Assembly: GCA_021234155.1 (NCBI GenBank)
Contig: JAJEKV010000207.1
Location: 994,001-1,058,000, forward strand
Source: Isoetes taiwanensis
Lineage: Eukaryota > Streptophyta > Lycopodiopsida > Isoetales > Isoetaceae
DNA: 64,000 bases
Direction of reading: 5' to 3'
The position numbers were made by a program, and so were the translations under genes. Position 1 is the stretch's first letter; every line of letters begins with the position of its first letter. This document shows positions 48,512 through 60,479 of this stretch, one piece after another. The notes under the pieces were generated by a model. It had not been told where the DNA came from and did not search any database. It saw only the letters and a program-made list of their open reading frames with translations.

Positions 48512-50050
48512 CTAGGAACGGTGCCCAGCGTTGCTGGGCATAAGCTCATAACCTATAAATGATACACTACAGTGATGAGAGAGGCAAGCATGAATAACCT
48601 AGAAGTACTCCATTGTTAAAGTAGTCGACACCGTTTCTCTTTCCCTTTGTCATTTGCTATACCCGCTTTTATACTTTTTCTTTTTCCTTTTCCTCGTATG
48701 CGTTTCCTTTTCTTCTTCTTTTTTTCCTGTTTTCACTTTCAGTTTTTCTTGATAAACTTTTTCCTTCCTCTTTCCCTCATTTCTCCACCCTTTTCCTCTT
48801 TTCCTTTTCACCATGCTTTTTTCCTTTTTCCCCTTCAATGTAGTGTGGTGTGTGGTCACATGTCAGTTGGATCTTTTGCCTAGTGGCGTGGCGTTAAAAC
48901 TACTATCTATCTATCTATTTTCTTTTGACTCTTTCGTTTTCCCATAGCCTTTCTACACATTTTTCCTCTTTCTTTTTCTCTTGTACCCATTTTCGTTTTT
49001 TTTCCACCCTTTCTTTCTTCCCCCTTTTTTTCCCTCTCCTTTTTTTGCTTCCTTTTTGCCTTTCTTCACTCTTTCTCTCCTCCTTTTTCCGTGACCTTTC
49101 GTCCTTCCCTTTTCCCATTTTCCTCTTCCCCTTTTTCTCGTGCCCTTTTTTTCAGGTTCGCTTTCACCCTTTTCATCTGTCCTTTTCTTTTTCCTTTCCC
49201 TTTCCCTTTTTCCCTTCCTTTCTTCCCATCCTTTTCTTGTTCCCCTTTTCCCTTCCCGGTCCCCATGTTTTCCTTTTTTCTCCTCTCTCAACACTTTCCC
49301 TTTCCGTCTTCCCCTTTCCCAATGCCCTTTCGCTCCCCTTTTCCATTTTTCTTTCCCTTTCCCTTTTCCTTTTCTTTTTCCCATGCCATTTTTCCTTCCC
49401 TTTTCCTCTTTCCTCACCGGTTCACTCTTCCACTTTTTTCCTTCCATTTCCAATGCTCTTTTTCACTTCCTTTTTCCCCTCTCTTTACCCTTTCCCATTC
49501 TCTATCCCTCCCTATCCCTTTTCTTGATGGACTTTTTTTTTTCCTTTTCCTCATTTCCCAACCCTTTTCCTCTTCTCCTTTTTGTCGTGCCTTTTTTACC
49601 TTTCCTTTCCCCTTCCCCCCTTCATTTTCTTTTCACTTCCTTCTTTCCATGCCCTTTGCAACATCTCTCTTTTCCCTCTTACCTTTTTTCCTCAAACTAC
49701 CCTTTCTCTCTTCCCCTTTTTTCTTTCTCTTGCCCTTTTCCCATGCTTTTTTTTCACTTTCCTTTTCTTCTTTCTTTCCCTTTTCCCCTTCCCTTCCCTT
49801 GTCTCATGTGACCTTTTCCCATGCTATTTTTTCCTTTTTTTTTTTTTCTCCGTTCCTCACCCTTTTCCACTTCCCCTTTTTCCCATGCCTTTTTACCCCT
49901 TCACATTCCCCTCTCCTCAAGACATCAAAACATGACCAATCATAGTGGTCAAAAGTCGTGCGATAAATCTCTGCCCTTGGATGCAATTAGATGATCTCGG
50001 TCATTCAAATTAGGGCTTGATACAACACGCTAAAACATTATAATATAAGA
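48512..50050 (-). mobile_element. Helitron E, 1.5 kb, minus strand, complete ends
   Basis: CTAG at 48512-48515 preceded by A, and hairpin TGCCCAGC/GTT/GCTGGGCA at 48522-48540, mark the 3' end. The 5' end TCTTATATTATAATGTTTT reads inward from 50050 and is followed by T. The subterminal block at 49920-50030 matches those of Helitrons A, B and F. The interior is almost entirely homopyrimidine on the plus strand. No coding. Confidence 0.9.
48620..49915. repeat. Homopyrimidine tract in Helitron E
   Basis: Degenerate CCCTTTTTCC repeats with occasional CATGC interruptions on the plus strand, purine-rich on the Helitron sense strand. It creates long meaningless frames. Confidence 0.95.
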
Positions 50051-50172
50051 TAAGTGTAGTAGAAAGCATTAGAAAAATCTGAAAGATAATATTTGAAACA
50101 CGCGAAAGATAATATTTGAAACACGCTAAGCGTGTTTTATGCTAACCGTAGCCTTCAACATGAATACCATTT

Positions 50173-50279
50173 GCGTGCACTCGTGAGAGAGGGAAAAAAA
50201 ATCAGAATAGATAAGTAAATAGATAATCTATTTACTTATCTATCTATCTTTTTTTTCTCCCTCTCTGGCGAGTGCACGC
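50173..50279. repeat. 107-bp near-perfect foldback (inverted repeat)
   Basis: Arms of about 53 bases. The left arm begins GCGTGCACTCG, continues GAGAGGGAAAAAAAA and ends AAGTAAATAGAT. The right arm begins ATCTATTTACTT and ends CGAGTGCACGC. There is essentially no loop. Small mismatches lie in GTGAG/TGGCG and a TAT indel. It lies in the unit 2 leader beside AACACGCTAAGCGTGTTTT (50110-50136), another palindrome. Confidence 0.9.
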
Positions 50280-50423
50280 CAGCGTATAGTTTTTTCCTAT
50301 ATAGCGGTTTACCGAAAGGCGTGCAACCAAGCCAACCCTAGTTTCAACTTTTACGCTAAACACGCCGGGCGTGTCTCTTAGTTTCTAAGTTTATATAAAT
50401 AAATAAATATAACACGCCAAAGC

Positions 50424-51142
50424 GTGAATACCGATACTCGCTCACTTCCTATTGATAGATGCCAAGTTACATTAATCACCCCGGTTGGTGGCGAAGATGC
50501 ATTGGAATTAATTTGCCAAAGCAATCACAACCCGACTCGGTTTGGCTCCAATCTCGGCCGGTTGAACCGCGGCCGAGCACCGGTCCGCTGGAGCACCGGT
50601 CTTGCAACCCCCGGAGTACTTGGATCAAGTAATGATGATGGCAGCAGAGCGCCGGGGCAATGATAGATCCGGGCTCCGGGGGCCCTTGCAATCGCGCCGG
50701 AAATGGCCCTCTTATCTAATCACCGAGAATGCGGTACATGCATTGATCGAGAGTGAATCTCGTGATCCGTCCACTCGAGATTCAAAATGACTGCGGTTCT
50801 TAGTGGTTAGCCTCTATGCCGGATGCCCCAACACGAACCACTACCACAAAATTATAACGATGCAATGGAGATGGCTCAACCAATGGAACCACTACCGCAG
50901 GCGCTTATAATGATGCATTGGAGGTTCAACCAATGGAGCAGAGGAGGAGGAGCAGGAGGTGGAGGTGGAGCGGTGCGGGGAGGTGGAGCTAGAGCCCGGT
51001 GTTTTCTTTGGGTTCTACCTGTCGATTCACTATGCCCGGCTATGGAAATGGGAGATCGATAGCCCAGCTACTCGGTGGGACCGGGCTTGAAAAAAAGAGG
51101 TCCGGGATTTTGTCCGGTTTATCCAGTTTATCAGATTATATA
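50424..51142 (+). other. Coding-like segment of unit 2, unrecognised
   Basis: Overlapping plus frames with moderate GC: 50424-50663 (CQVTLITPVGGEDALELICQ), 50602-50790 (EYLDQVMMMAAERRGNDRSG, YLITENAVHALIESESRD) and a Gly/Arg-rich frame to about 51062. They may be diverged exons of the unit's upstream plus-strand gene, in the position of 35491-35907 in unit 1, but no similarity between the two is evident. Confidence 0.3.
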
Positions 51143-51213
51143 CAATTGTAAACTTTTTCAATGAATACAACAAATTTTGTCTACTTCTATATTTCTACAA
51201 TGTAATACATGTT

Positions 51214-51455
51214 ACATACCTTTTTAAGCGGTTTCTTGGCCATGCAACAAATGTTCCAACGCTTTCTCCAACCGTATCCCCACCGGAGGTGTCTGCGAGG
51301 TAAAGCTTCATCCATAGCGGTAGATTAATCAACGTAACTTCGGACATACTTATCCCCGAAAGGAATTCCATGACAGGTTTTCTGATCGGATCGATGGAGT
51401 CAATCTTGCATAATCCTACTTTCCTTTTTCTCGATTTGTAGTCAACATGAAACAT
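51214..51455 (-). pseudogene. DUF8039-like (plant En/Spm-associated) exon, unit 2
   Basis: An open frame on the minus strand: RKVGLCKIDSIDPIRKPVM, SGISMSEVTLINLPLWMKLY and GDTVGESVGTFVAWPRNRL, then KR and a GT donor at 51213. It matches the unit 1 exon in start (KVGLCKI), end (VGESVGTFVAWP) and donor site. Such domains occur in plant proteins labelled Ptta/En/Spm transposase. No stop interrupts this exon, but neighbouring exons were not found. Confidence 0.6.
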
Positions 51456-51909
51456 TCATCTTCGACTGGCAGAAAATTGCTATTTAGACACCTACTATTG
51501 GAAATTAATGTTCAAGCTATTGGAATGAGATGAGTACCGTAATTCAGAGCCATTCTTGAGAATTTGTTTTGAGTCTCTGAAGCTGATTTGAGAAAGTGAA
51601 GGCGCTATGGAAACTCCGCGGTCGGGAAAATTTGAATTAGAAGAAAGATTAGGTTAACTACGTTTGGGCGGGATAAATTTGGCGGGATACTTTTTGGGTA
51701 GATTGGTTTTAAAACTTAATGAAAGAAGTCACGGACGGGTCTTAAATCATTATTATTTGTATGTGTCAAGAATATTTGAAACTACATTTTGTGTTTTCTT
51801 GAAATTCAAATTTCTCTTTCTCTAAATGTAGAAAAAAAGCTATTTCTCGAAAGCTTCGAAAGGCCAGATCCCGGCGACCTTCGGAAAGACTCTGTTACTA
51901 GGCGACTCG
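51456..51909. other. Divergent intergenic region of unit 2, no gene recognised
   Basis: Short region between the minus-strand DUF8039-like exon and the plus-strand gene; nothing distinctive beyond GGCGGGA motifs near 51668. Confidence 0.4.
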
Positions 51910-53658
51910 GAGATGTCTTCTAAAGCGAATCGAGGTCGAGGCGGACAGAAGGAAGGAAGCGGTGGAAAAGGAATCCCTAAACCCGGCTCTTCTCAAGTTT
52001 GAGGAGGGCGTTGATCAGAATACCACGAGAATAATGAGAACCCTATTCAAGGTATTTAATTTGCCACGAATACACCTTTGTGTGGAGAGTATTATGCTTG
52101 CATGAATTTGAGATATTTCCTTGCCTTGATTAATATGCTTTGCATGAGTTTGAGTTATTATGCTTTGCATGAATTTTAAGTATTACCATCAGTTAATGCT
52201 CGATTGTCCGATTCGTAGAACATAATTTTTGCTCTGTTTTTATATATAGAATATAAGCGGTGTTATCTGATTGGAGATAGCAATGTTCAATGAGGTTAAA
52301 TAGTGTGAAATATGGATTCATGAAGGGTATGTAGCTTAAAATGTGGATGCAAAATAATTTAGTTTCAAATTCGCATAGCATGGTCAATAATAGGAGCTAC
52401 CAACACGTCAAGCGTGATTTGTACTAATTTAGGTTTAAATGCACGCATGCCGTGATCTCTTGTTACGAAAAGTACTCTAAAAAGTGCTCATCTTCTTTTG
52501 CGGTGCTCAAGAGGAAGAAAACCCTAATAATTCAGGTTCTAATCCCGCCAAGAAAGCAAGGGCGAGACGACCCGGATGCGTACCATATGATCTCACCTTA
52601 GATGATGAAGGGCCGATTCTTATAGCAACCCGACCCACTGCACCTACGAAGAGGAAATGGGCGAGGTCTTCGAAGTAGTGCGTTGACCTTGCCAAGACAA
52701 ATGGCAAGCTCGACTTAACTCTCTTCTCGAGGAAAAGGAAGCGGTGACAAGATGGCCAAACAAGGGATCCTAATCTCTTGTGAGGAAGAGGATGACACCC
52801 CAATTGCAAATTGCTCTTGGAGATTACGAAGCGAGGTAAGAAAGATCCTTTCGGACTTACTCCTTTCGTAGAGCTAATCGATACAAGGATACGTTCATGA
52901 AGACGGATGTGAGCGGTGGGAGACATGTTTTTAAGTATGGTTGGCCAACCAATGTAGCGATTACGCCAATATCTATTTGCCAAGGGGTTCTGGTATGTGC
53001 GTAGAGGCATGTTCACTAAAACCGACACCAAGTCACTATTTGCGCAAGCTAGGGAATTAGCTGACTTGAAAGCTTCTAAGAGGGTCCTAGATCTAGGGAA
53101 GGATGTTCAACCCTGCGGTTTGTCGGAAGGCATGGAGGCTTCGCTTTTTGAGAATGAACAGAGAGTGGCGCTGACTAGAGGCCATGAACAAGTGAATAAA
53201 TACTCGACCATTATCCATTGGGTCTTAAGGAAACTTTTCGATCCATGTGAAGTCCCTCATCCGATTCACCAAGCTCCATTTATGTTAGCGAAGATATGAT
53301 CCAAAGACATGCCATGGAGATTGTTTGAGCATGATTAGTAATCCGAGGTCAAATGCCTATGCCCGGCCGGATGTGCTACCTTGGGATATGATCTCGAACA
53401 AGCCCTTTGTGTGGGGCCGAACTTCGGGAGATATTGTTAAATGAAAATATTAAATTTGCCGTCATCGACCAAGCAAAGATTCTATTGAGGCACTGAAGGC
53501 CCTCATCAGCGGTGACGGAACAAACATGCCAAAACGCGTTCTACAATCGCTATGCATTATAGAGGTGTCATGATCTTGGATGCCAATACTTCACCTGGCA
53601 GATTTGGCGAGATTAGTGCAACTTTGAATGAAATGGGGAAGACATTTCTATACAAAAG
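51910..53658 (+). pseudogene. Unit 2 gene, 5' exons and degraded DGQH region
   Basis: ATG 51910 opens MSSKANRGRGGQKEGSGGKG. A frame at 52484-52678 encodes a basic region (KKARARRPGCVPYDLTLDDE). From 52753, MAKQGILISCEEEDD parallels MKKQGITITCEEQG of unit 1. The segment 52997-53299 reads MFTKTDTKSLFAQARELADL and KYSTIIHWVLRKLFDPCEVP. Near 53455-53510 the DGQH region is degraded (VID then DSIEALKALIS, with GQH lost), and the exon ends LNEMGKTFLYKR at the GT donor 53659. Multiple stops and shifts make it a pseudogene. Confidence 0.5.
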
Positions 53659-54106
53659 GTAACTAACTGCATTAGGATGTTAGCATTTTAATATTCACGC
53701 AAGTCGTGCTTTCAATTCAATTGAATTCACGCGCGGCCTGGTTTCATAAATTGAATTCACGCCAGGCGTGTTTTCAAATCAAACCAATTCCACGCCAGGC
53801 GTGTTTTCAAATCAATCAATTCACGCCAGCGTGTTTTCAAATCAACCTGGTTTCATAAATTGTATTCACGCCAGGCGTGTTTTCAAATCAACCAATTGAT
53901 TTGAAAACACGCCTGGCATGAATTGGTTTGATTTGAAAGCACGCCTGGCGTGAATTGGTTTGATTTGCTGCACTGGCGTGGAATTGCATTAGTAACTTTA
54001 TTCATTTCACGCCAGCGGTGATTTTTCTCTTGATCAATTCTATTCAAATCGCTACCGGGGCGTGTTTCTATTCTATGATATCGATTCAATGTGCGTACTA
54101 TTGCAG
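53659..54106. repeat. Intron of unit 2 gene with CACGCCAGGCGTG palindrome array
   Basis: The intron (GT 53659, AG 54105-54106) is at the same position as in unit 1. It holds about eight units of about 40-45 bp, each with a core like TTCACGCCAGGCGTG and a tail TTTTCAAATCAA. The first five or so run forward. At about 53895 (CAACCAATTGATTTG) the order inverts and the next units read in reverse (CAAATCAA tail complement, then CACGCCTGGCGTGAATT). Confidence 0.9.
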
Positions 54107-55730
54107 TCCATACGCGGAACAACTGCGCCACGCCCGCCAACAAGATGGGTGGAATATGGCTGCCCATTGCCCACCGGGACGGGCGGGTCAAAGTCCGAGG
54201 CATTCAAGCTGCTGGAGCGGACGGACTGCCGCGGAACAATTATCTGTGAGAAGAAGAAGACTACAAGAAAATCAAAGAAAAAGGTGGTGATGACATTGCG
54301 GATCTTACGAAAGCTCATCTAGCGGTCGGGACCAACAGACTCGTATAAGATTGTGTTTTGTAAGGAGGCAAGTATGGCTCAAGTGGAATGAATTCTGGGG
54401 ACGCTTTTATGCACAAGGGAAGCCTGCCGGATACTATGGGTAGGGTGCCTCTGTTGATGTAAGCATCTTTGACTTGAATGTGACAGAGATGAGAAAGACT
54501 AGGGGGGCTAGACGACGGCCTTCTGAGACCATTTGGGTTTTAGACCAAAGTGCTTAAAGAAGGAAGTCTTATACAAGAAGAGTGCTTTCACTAAGGATAG
54601 GATGTCCTTCGTTGAGTGCCGCAGCCATGTGAAGGATGTGCACGACAATGAAGTCGTACTGTAGGAGCCGAAGTTACAAAGGCTATCGGGGATGTGGCAT
54701 TATCCAAATTGGATTCTTTGGACAAATACAAGGTCGATAATGATGACATCAAGAAGTTTGTATTCTGGTCAAAGGACTTCCTAAAGAATTGAAGGCTAAA
54801 AATACAAAACATAAGGAGACTCTACCCCTAAAAGGTCTTGGGCCGAAGTTGAGAAGAAAAGTGGCCCTTGTGAAGAAGATTCTTGGAGAAGACAACGCTG
54901 TCCGCCCAAGATCTCCATTGGGTACAAAGGTCTCTTGCCGTAATCAACTTCGGCCTTAAAAATATATCACTTTTTGTGTTGGCCGCCGAGGGGTGTGAGA
55001 GGAGATATGGGCATGAACCGAAGGACTACTGGCAGACTTCTTTACCGGCTATATAGGATTGACAAGCGAGAGGTCCTTCACTATTGTCATCGTTTGTCCT
55101 TCGTGTGAGTCACATCTGCATGCACTATCCATTTGCTCATGATCCGAGTGCCTCAAAGTTATTAGGGAGGGATGCCTAATATATGATGTTAAGGATAATG
55201 AGCCGAGCGAAGCGACACGGAAGATGGCACATGTGATCTTCATTATGATAGCCATGCTATCGGGCAGACCTAATATGATATCGCTAAGGCCAAGGGTGAC
55301 AATAGCGGTGCATGGGAATGTTTTCTTCTAGATGATCCGGACTTAAGAACTATATTCTTTCATACGGATCGAGGATCGGTCGAAACGGGATGAGTCGAGG
55401 AAGAGGATGAGGATGGGACCCCTCCTAAGTGGGGAAATCAAGCACGAGCTACAAACTAAGGAGAAGGGCCCTTAAATAAAATGGATTTCCCTAAATCTAT
55501 GGTCGCCACCTGCCGAGGCATTTGCTCCAATTGATACAACTTTGCTTGGAGCTTCATGTTGGAGGTTATATTGCCGAGAGGCTCTTATGGATGCAAGAAG
55601 ATGTCACCGCTTTGTGAGTGATGAGCGGGCCAAAGACTTTCTTGAACCATTCCTCATGCATATGCTTGCCAAGTCTCCTAAAGGCCCTTATGGCAACTTT
55701 GAAATCATCGGCAATCAAAAGTCTAAGTAG
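54107..55730 (+). pseudogene. Unit 2 gene, middle exons
   Basis: Begins SPYAEQLRHARQQDGWN, like unit 1. Further landmarks are DSYKIVF (54340), YKVDNDDIKKFVFWSKDFLK (54730-54790) and GEDEDGT-type acidic codons (55400). Then SCWRLYCREALMDARRCH and SDERAKDFLEPFLMHMLAKS (55550-55670), matching unit 1's VGREALKLARKC and SDGQAKDFLDIFFEKVLEVA. Frames change often; no known domain. Confidence 0.5.
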
Positions 55731-56369
55731 ACTTGTCCAATTCGAAAGTGGGCGTTGCTTCCGGTGAGGGACCTAGTAATCTATGACGATAAGGAAAGCA
55801 AGAATGAACAAATAGCCGCTAAACTGGCTGCTCAAAGTAATCTGGATGATGGCGTGAACTTAGGGAATATTTTTGCCCACATTGCGGGTGATGCAAACAA
55901 CAATAGAGTAGATTCACAAGGTTAACAATGAACTAATTGACAGGAAACGAAAATGAAGGCAACGAAGGCGGCTCTAGTGATTCGCCGGGTTTGCCAAATC
56001 AATAGTAAAATAATGTCGATTGTGAAGGACGCAATGAACTAATAGAAAATAACAATTCTAACAATGGAAGAAGACGAAGATTAAGGGTGGCGAAGGGGAG
56101 AATAGATGACGACGGCAAATAAACCGAAGATGATAGGTATAGCCTTGCCCACGAAATCAGCGCCACGCATGATTTAATTTGTATTACCTTTGAATTAAAT
56201 CGCGCCAAGCGTGCAGTTTTGATTATTTACCCCGTTGTCAAACTAAATCACGCCCGGTAGCGATTTGATTATGACTATTTCAAATCACGCTTGGCGCCGT
56301 TTTTGTATTGTTTGTGTTATCGTATATTTGCGGACCGGATACATGTTTGATGTTTGACTTCCATTGCGT
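55731..56369. repeat. Degraded exon/intron stretch with palindrome relics
   Basis: Contains GCGCCACGCATG (56160), ATCGCGCCAAGCGTG (56198), ATCACGCCCGGTAGCGATT (56248) and ATCACGCTTGGCGCCG (56284), decayed members of the same palindrome family, at the position where unit 1 has its 41171-41275 palindromes. Confidence 0.65.
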
Positions 56370-56762
56370 TTCTAAGAAGGTTGTGGTGTTCGACCTAAGC
56401 GGAGTCCTTTGCAAGACATATCCGAAAAATAAAGTGGCTAGAGAACGGTTTCATCGGACACGGTGAGAATCAAACACCAAGTGGATCTATCCGCGGCCGC
56501 ACTTGAAGGAGATGCTAGATGAGGCATTCAGGTTATTTCGAGTTGGTATTTGGTCATCCATGGAACTAAGGAACATCAAGGATACTTTGGAGGCACTGGG
56601 GGAAATGCATAGACATTGGTTGACCTTTTGGGACCAGAACAAATGTGTGAAGTTCACTAATCCCAAGGATCCAACAGGCAAGCCTATCTTCATCAAACAC
56701 TTGAGTAACATGATGGACGAACTTGGTATCGAGAATAAGGATGATATAATCGTAGTGGATGA
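56370..56762 (+). pseudogene. FCP1/SCP-like HAD domain, unit 2, cut by a Helitron
   Basis: VVFDLSGVLCKTYPK (motif I D-L-S-G at 56392-56403), then after a frame break the clean frame 56503-56762: EMLDEAFRLFRVGIWSSMEL, LGEMHRHWLTFWDQNKCVKF, GKPIFIKHLSNMMDELGIE and NKDDIIVVDD. This is the better preserved copy of the FCP1-like fold, with W-DQ and DDIIVVDD. The reading frame is severed immediately after VVDD by Helitron F. The lost second Asp of motif I suggests a pseudophosphatase even before decay. Confidence 0.7.
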
Positions 56763-58667
56763 CTAGTAATGGTAGTATGGTACCCAGCGTTGCTGGGCAT
56801 AAGTTGAGAGCTTGTAAATGTTTTGGGCTGCAGTGAAAAGCCCTATACCTTTCCCTTTCTGTTTTCCTTTCCCTTTTGCTCTATCCCGTATTCACTTTTT
56901 CTTATTTTCTATACACTTTTCTTTTTCTTTTAATTTTTTCCCGTTTTTCGCATATGTTTCCTTGTTTCCCCACCTCTTTCCTTTCTTTCCCTCTTCCCTT
57001 TTTCCAATAACCTTTTTCCCTTTCCTTTTCCTCCTTTCCCCACCCTTTCCTTCTTCTCCTTTTTCCATGCCCTTCTCCTTTTCCCTTCACATTTTTCCAT
57101 GCCTTCTCTTTTCCCCACCCTTTTTCCATGCCTTCCCTTTTCCTCAATCTTTTAGTCTTTCGCTTTTTTCCATGCCTATTTTCCCTTATCTTTTCCTCCA
57201 TTTCCCAGCGTTTCACTCTTCCTTTTTTTGGATGCCCTTTTCTCCTGCCTTTTTCTTTTTCCCCTCCCGTTTCCCATGCCCTTTTTACCTTCCCTTTTCC
57301 CATCTCCTTACCCTTTCTCCCTTCCCTTTTTCCTTTTCCTATTTTTCTATGTTCCCTTTTCCTATTTTCCCTTTTCTTTTTTCCCGTGCCCTCTCCCCCT
57401 TTTCCCCTTTTTCCTCATTTTTTCTTTTCCATTTCTCCTCTCTACGCCTTTTTTTTCCCTTTTTTTTTCCACCTTTTTTTTTTCCATTTTCCATTTTGCT
57501 TTCCTTTTCCTCCTTTTCCCACCCTTTTCCACTTCTTTTTTTTCCCGCATTTTTCTTCTTTTTCCCCTTCCTTTTTCTTTTCTCTTTTCCTTTTCCCATA
57601 TTTTCTTCCCCTTTTTCCTCGGCTCCCCCGCTTCCCTTCCCTTTTCCCTTTTCTAATGGATTTTTTTTTCTGTTTTTCTACTTTCCCGATCCTTTCCTCG
57701 TGCCCTTTTTCCTTCCTTTCCTTTTCCTTTTCCCTTTTCCCATGCCTTTCCACATTTGTTTTCTTTTCTTATTTTCCTATACTCATTTTCCTCTTTTCCC
57801 CACCCTTTCTCTCTTCCCTTTTTTTTTTTTTGCCTTTTTTTTTTCTATTTCTCCGCCATTTTCCTCTTCCCTTTTATCTCATGCCCTTTCCCCCTTCCCT
57901 TTTCTTGTTTCCCTTTTTCCCTTTTTCTCATGCCTTTTTTTCAGGTTCCCTTTCCCCCTTTTCCCTTTCCTTTTTCTTTCTTCTCACTTTCCCTTATTTC
58001 TTCCTTTCTCCCCATCTTTTTCTTGTTCTCCCTTTTCCCCTCTTCCTCATTTTCCCAATCTTTTACTCTTCCCCTTTTCTCGATGTGCTTTTTTCCTTCC
58101 ATTTCCCTCTCTCTTTTTCGTGTTCCTTTTCCTTTTCCTTTTCCTTTTCCTTTTCCTATGCCATTTTTCCCTTCCTACACTTCTCTTTTTCTCCCTTTTC
58201 CCATGCGCTTTTTTTCTTCCATTTTTCCATGTTTTTTTCTCCTCTCTTTTCCCCTTTCTTCAATCTTTCCTTTTCCCTTTTTTTTCCCGTGCCCTTTTCT
58301 CTTCCTTTTACCACTTTATCTCTTCCCTTTTCCCTCATGCCCTTTCCCCAGGTACCTTTTCCCCCTCCCCTTTTCTTTCTTCTTTCCCTTTTCATTTTTT
58401 CATGCTTTTTTCTCTTCTCTTATCCCCACCCTTTTCCCTTTGCTTTTCTCCCTTTTCCCGTGCCTTTTTGCCCTTCACATTCTCTCTTGTCTCTTCCCTT
58501 TTCCTTTCCCCCCTTTTCCCTTTACACTTTCCCCTTAAGAGATCAAAGTACGACCAATCATGGTGGTGGTAAGTCGTGCAATAAATCTCGGCCTTCGGAT
58601 GCACTCAGATGATCTCGACCATTCAAATTAGGGCTTGATCCAATCCAAGAATTACGGTATAACATTA
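56763..58667 (-). mobile_element. Helitron F, minus strand, 5' tip displaced
   Basis: CTAG at 56763-56766 preceded by A, with hairpin CCCAGC/GTT/GCTGGG at 56783-56797, marks the 3' end. It is inserted in the HAD codon run GATGA/T. The 5' subterminal block at 58530-58660 matches Helitrons A, B and E. Its last about 10 bases (expected TAATATAAGA) are missing because Helitron G is inserted at 58667/58668. Confidence 0.85.
56830..58530. repeat. Homopyrimidine tract in Helitron F
   Basis: About 1.7 kb of degenerate CCCTTTTCC repeats on the plus strand. The 584- and 494-residue frames across it are low-complexity artefacts. Confidence 0.95.
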
Positions 58668-58699
58668 CTAGTAATAGTGCCCAGCGTTGCTGGGCATAA

Positions 58700-60259
58700 G
58701 TTGAGAGGTTGTAAATGTTTTGAGATGCAATGAGAATAACATACAGTAATAATCCAAGTTTTGTAACTTTTTATTTTTCCAAAGGCTTAACAACATTTAA
58801 AAGAAACCTGAGAAGAGTAGAATAGAACGGTCCTCGTAACCTCTAAAAGACCTTGTTGTTGATATTCAACATGCCTGCACTCTTTGGTTTCAAGATGGCC
58901 TTGTCTTACAGCAAGTGCACATCTGCCTCCCTTATTTCGATTCGTAGGATATATGATATGAAGGCTCAAATTTGGCATCTATCACTTATCACTGAAGAAA
59001 GACTATTTGAAGAAAGAATATTTGTTGGGGTTGAGAACTTATAATTTACACACATGTTTGGGTTAACAATATATTAAGTTTGTTTGCTTTCTATGGTTCA
59101 TTTGATATTAGAAGTCCCGCTTGTTTTTTTTATTCATGATAAAGTCAAAATTAATGGAATATCATGGAAGATAAGTGGGACTACCTAATTCAAAATAGGC
59201 ATATAGTAGATGGACCATGCAATAGTTAAAAGGAACACAATATACAGCATCATAAAAACCACTGAGGTGTATTGGAGTCATCTCTTCAATGGCATTGGGT
59301 AAGCCCTTGGAGATCATTACTTCTAGAAGTTTGTAAACACCAAGGAGCAAGTCACCAAGAACAACAAACTCACACCATCTAGATACATTAGAAAAGCATT
59401 TCATACTATGCAGCACCTTGCTGGGCATATTTTGGTACAGATTAAGATCCAATATAGGGATGGTAGACCTTTTAAAATATACTTACCTCCAAATAGACTG
59501 CAGGTTGTTTGCAACACTCATATCATTGTAAATAAAGAGGACTAAAAATTATGTGTAACAATGATGATAATGAGCCTAAGCTACTGAATTGAGTCCAATT
59601 GAATCAATTCTATAGTGTTCATCCGTATCATCCAAACCACTTCAGTGCTTACACGACAAAGTGGCTTGTAAGCTGCAACTCAAAAGCTCCACGCCTTGTG
59701 TTTTCCACTCATAGTCAATACAAAATCCAACCAATGAGCAACTTAATAGGTTTAAAAATAGCTCAGCAAATAGTATTGTCTAAAGAAAGTACATACATTA
59801 ACTCAAGGCATGCTCTTGCAGGAGATTTGAACTCCCAACTATTCCATTCTCAGAAACAAAATCGTAAATATAGATGCAACGCACGTTTTGTCACTACATT
59901 TTGCAACAGATGGATAAATTGGTACAATTCTATCTCTACATTTTGCAATAGATTGATAAATAGTAATTTACAGACATGCAAGGATACTAACATTGTTAAT
60001 ATTACAAAATGCTTCAATAGTTGAAATACAACCATACCTTGCATCTTTTTTCCCAATGAAGGCTATGCCCAGATTTTTGAACTTTGAAGACTTCTTTCTT
60101 CTGTTAGAGCTGCAAGCTGGATTTATAAAAACTTTAGCGTACTCCAAAGATGGGCACATCAAGCTTTTCATACTATAGTTCGGTGATGAAGTGCTACATG
60201 GCACAACAACATTCTTTAAATTAACTATAGCTGCTTCTATATCCATTCCTTGATCCGCA
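58700..60259. other. Helitron G interior, left part, unrecognised frames
   Basis: Minus-strand frames 59452-59162 (GVYKLLEVMISKGLPNAIEE) and 60246-59968 (KFKNLGIAFIGKKDARYG) could be exons. A short direct repeat CATTTTGCAACAGATGGATAAAT / CATTTTGCAATAGATTGATAAAT-type lies near 59897 and 59938. Confidence 0.35.
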
Positions 60260-60479
60260 TCCTCCTTTATTATAATGTTTTAAGGTGTGTCTTGAACCAC
60301 GCCCTAATTTCGACGGTCGAGATTCAACGCCCTTTTTCGACGGTCCAGATTCGTTTGACTGGACGATACAGAATAACTTTTGCAAAAAAGGAACTCCGGC
60401 GAGCAGTTTCGAGGTCGATTACACTTTCATTAGGTGTTTTTTTCCCGTTTCCTTTCTTCCTAAACCCTAAGCCATTCCG

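Noticed and set aside
50424-51062. Intact plus-strand genes in the unit 2 leader
   Set aside because: Overlapping frames, Gly/Arg-rich composition and no counterpart in unit 1.
53690-54000. CRISPR-like array
   Set aside because: Repeats are palindromic, variable in spacing and flip orientation inside a eukaryotic intron; there are no cas genes and no unique spacers of fixed length.
56818-58612. 584- and 494-residue plus-strand open frames
   Set aside because: Same cause: pyrimidine tract in Helitron F.
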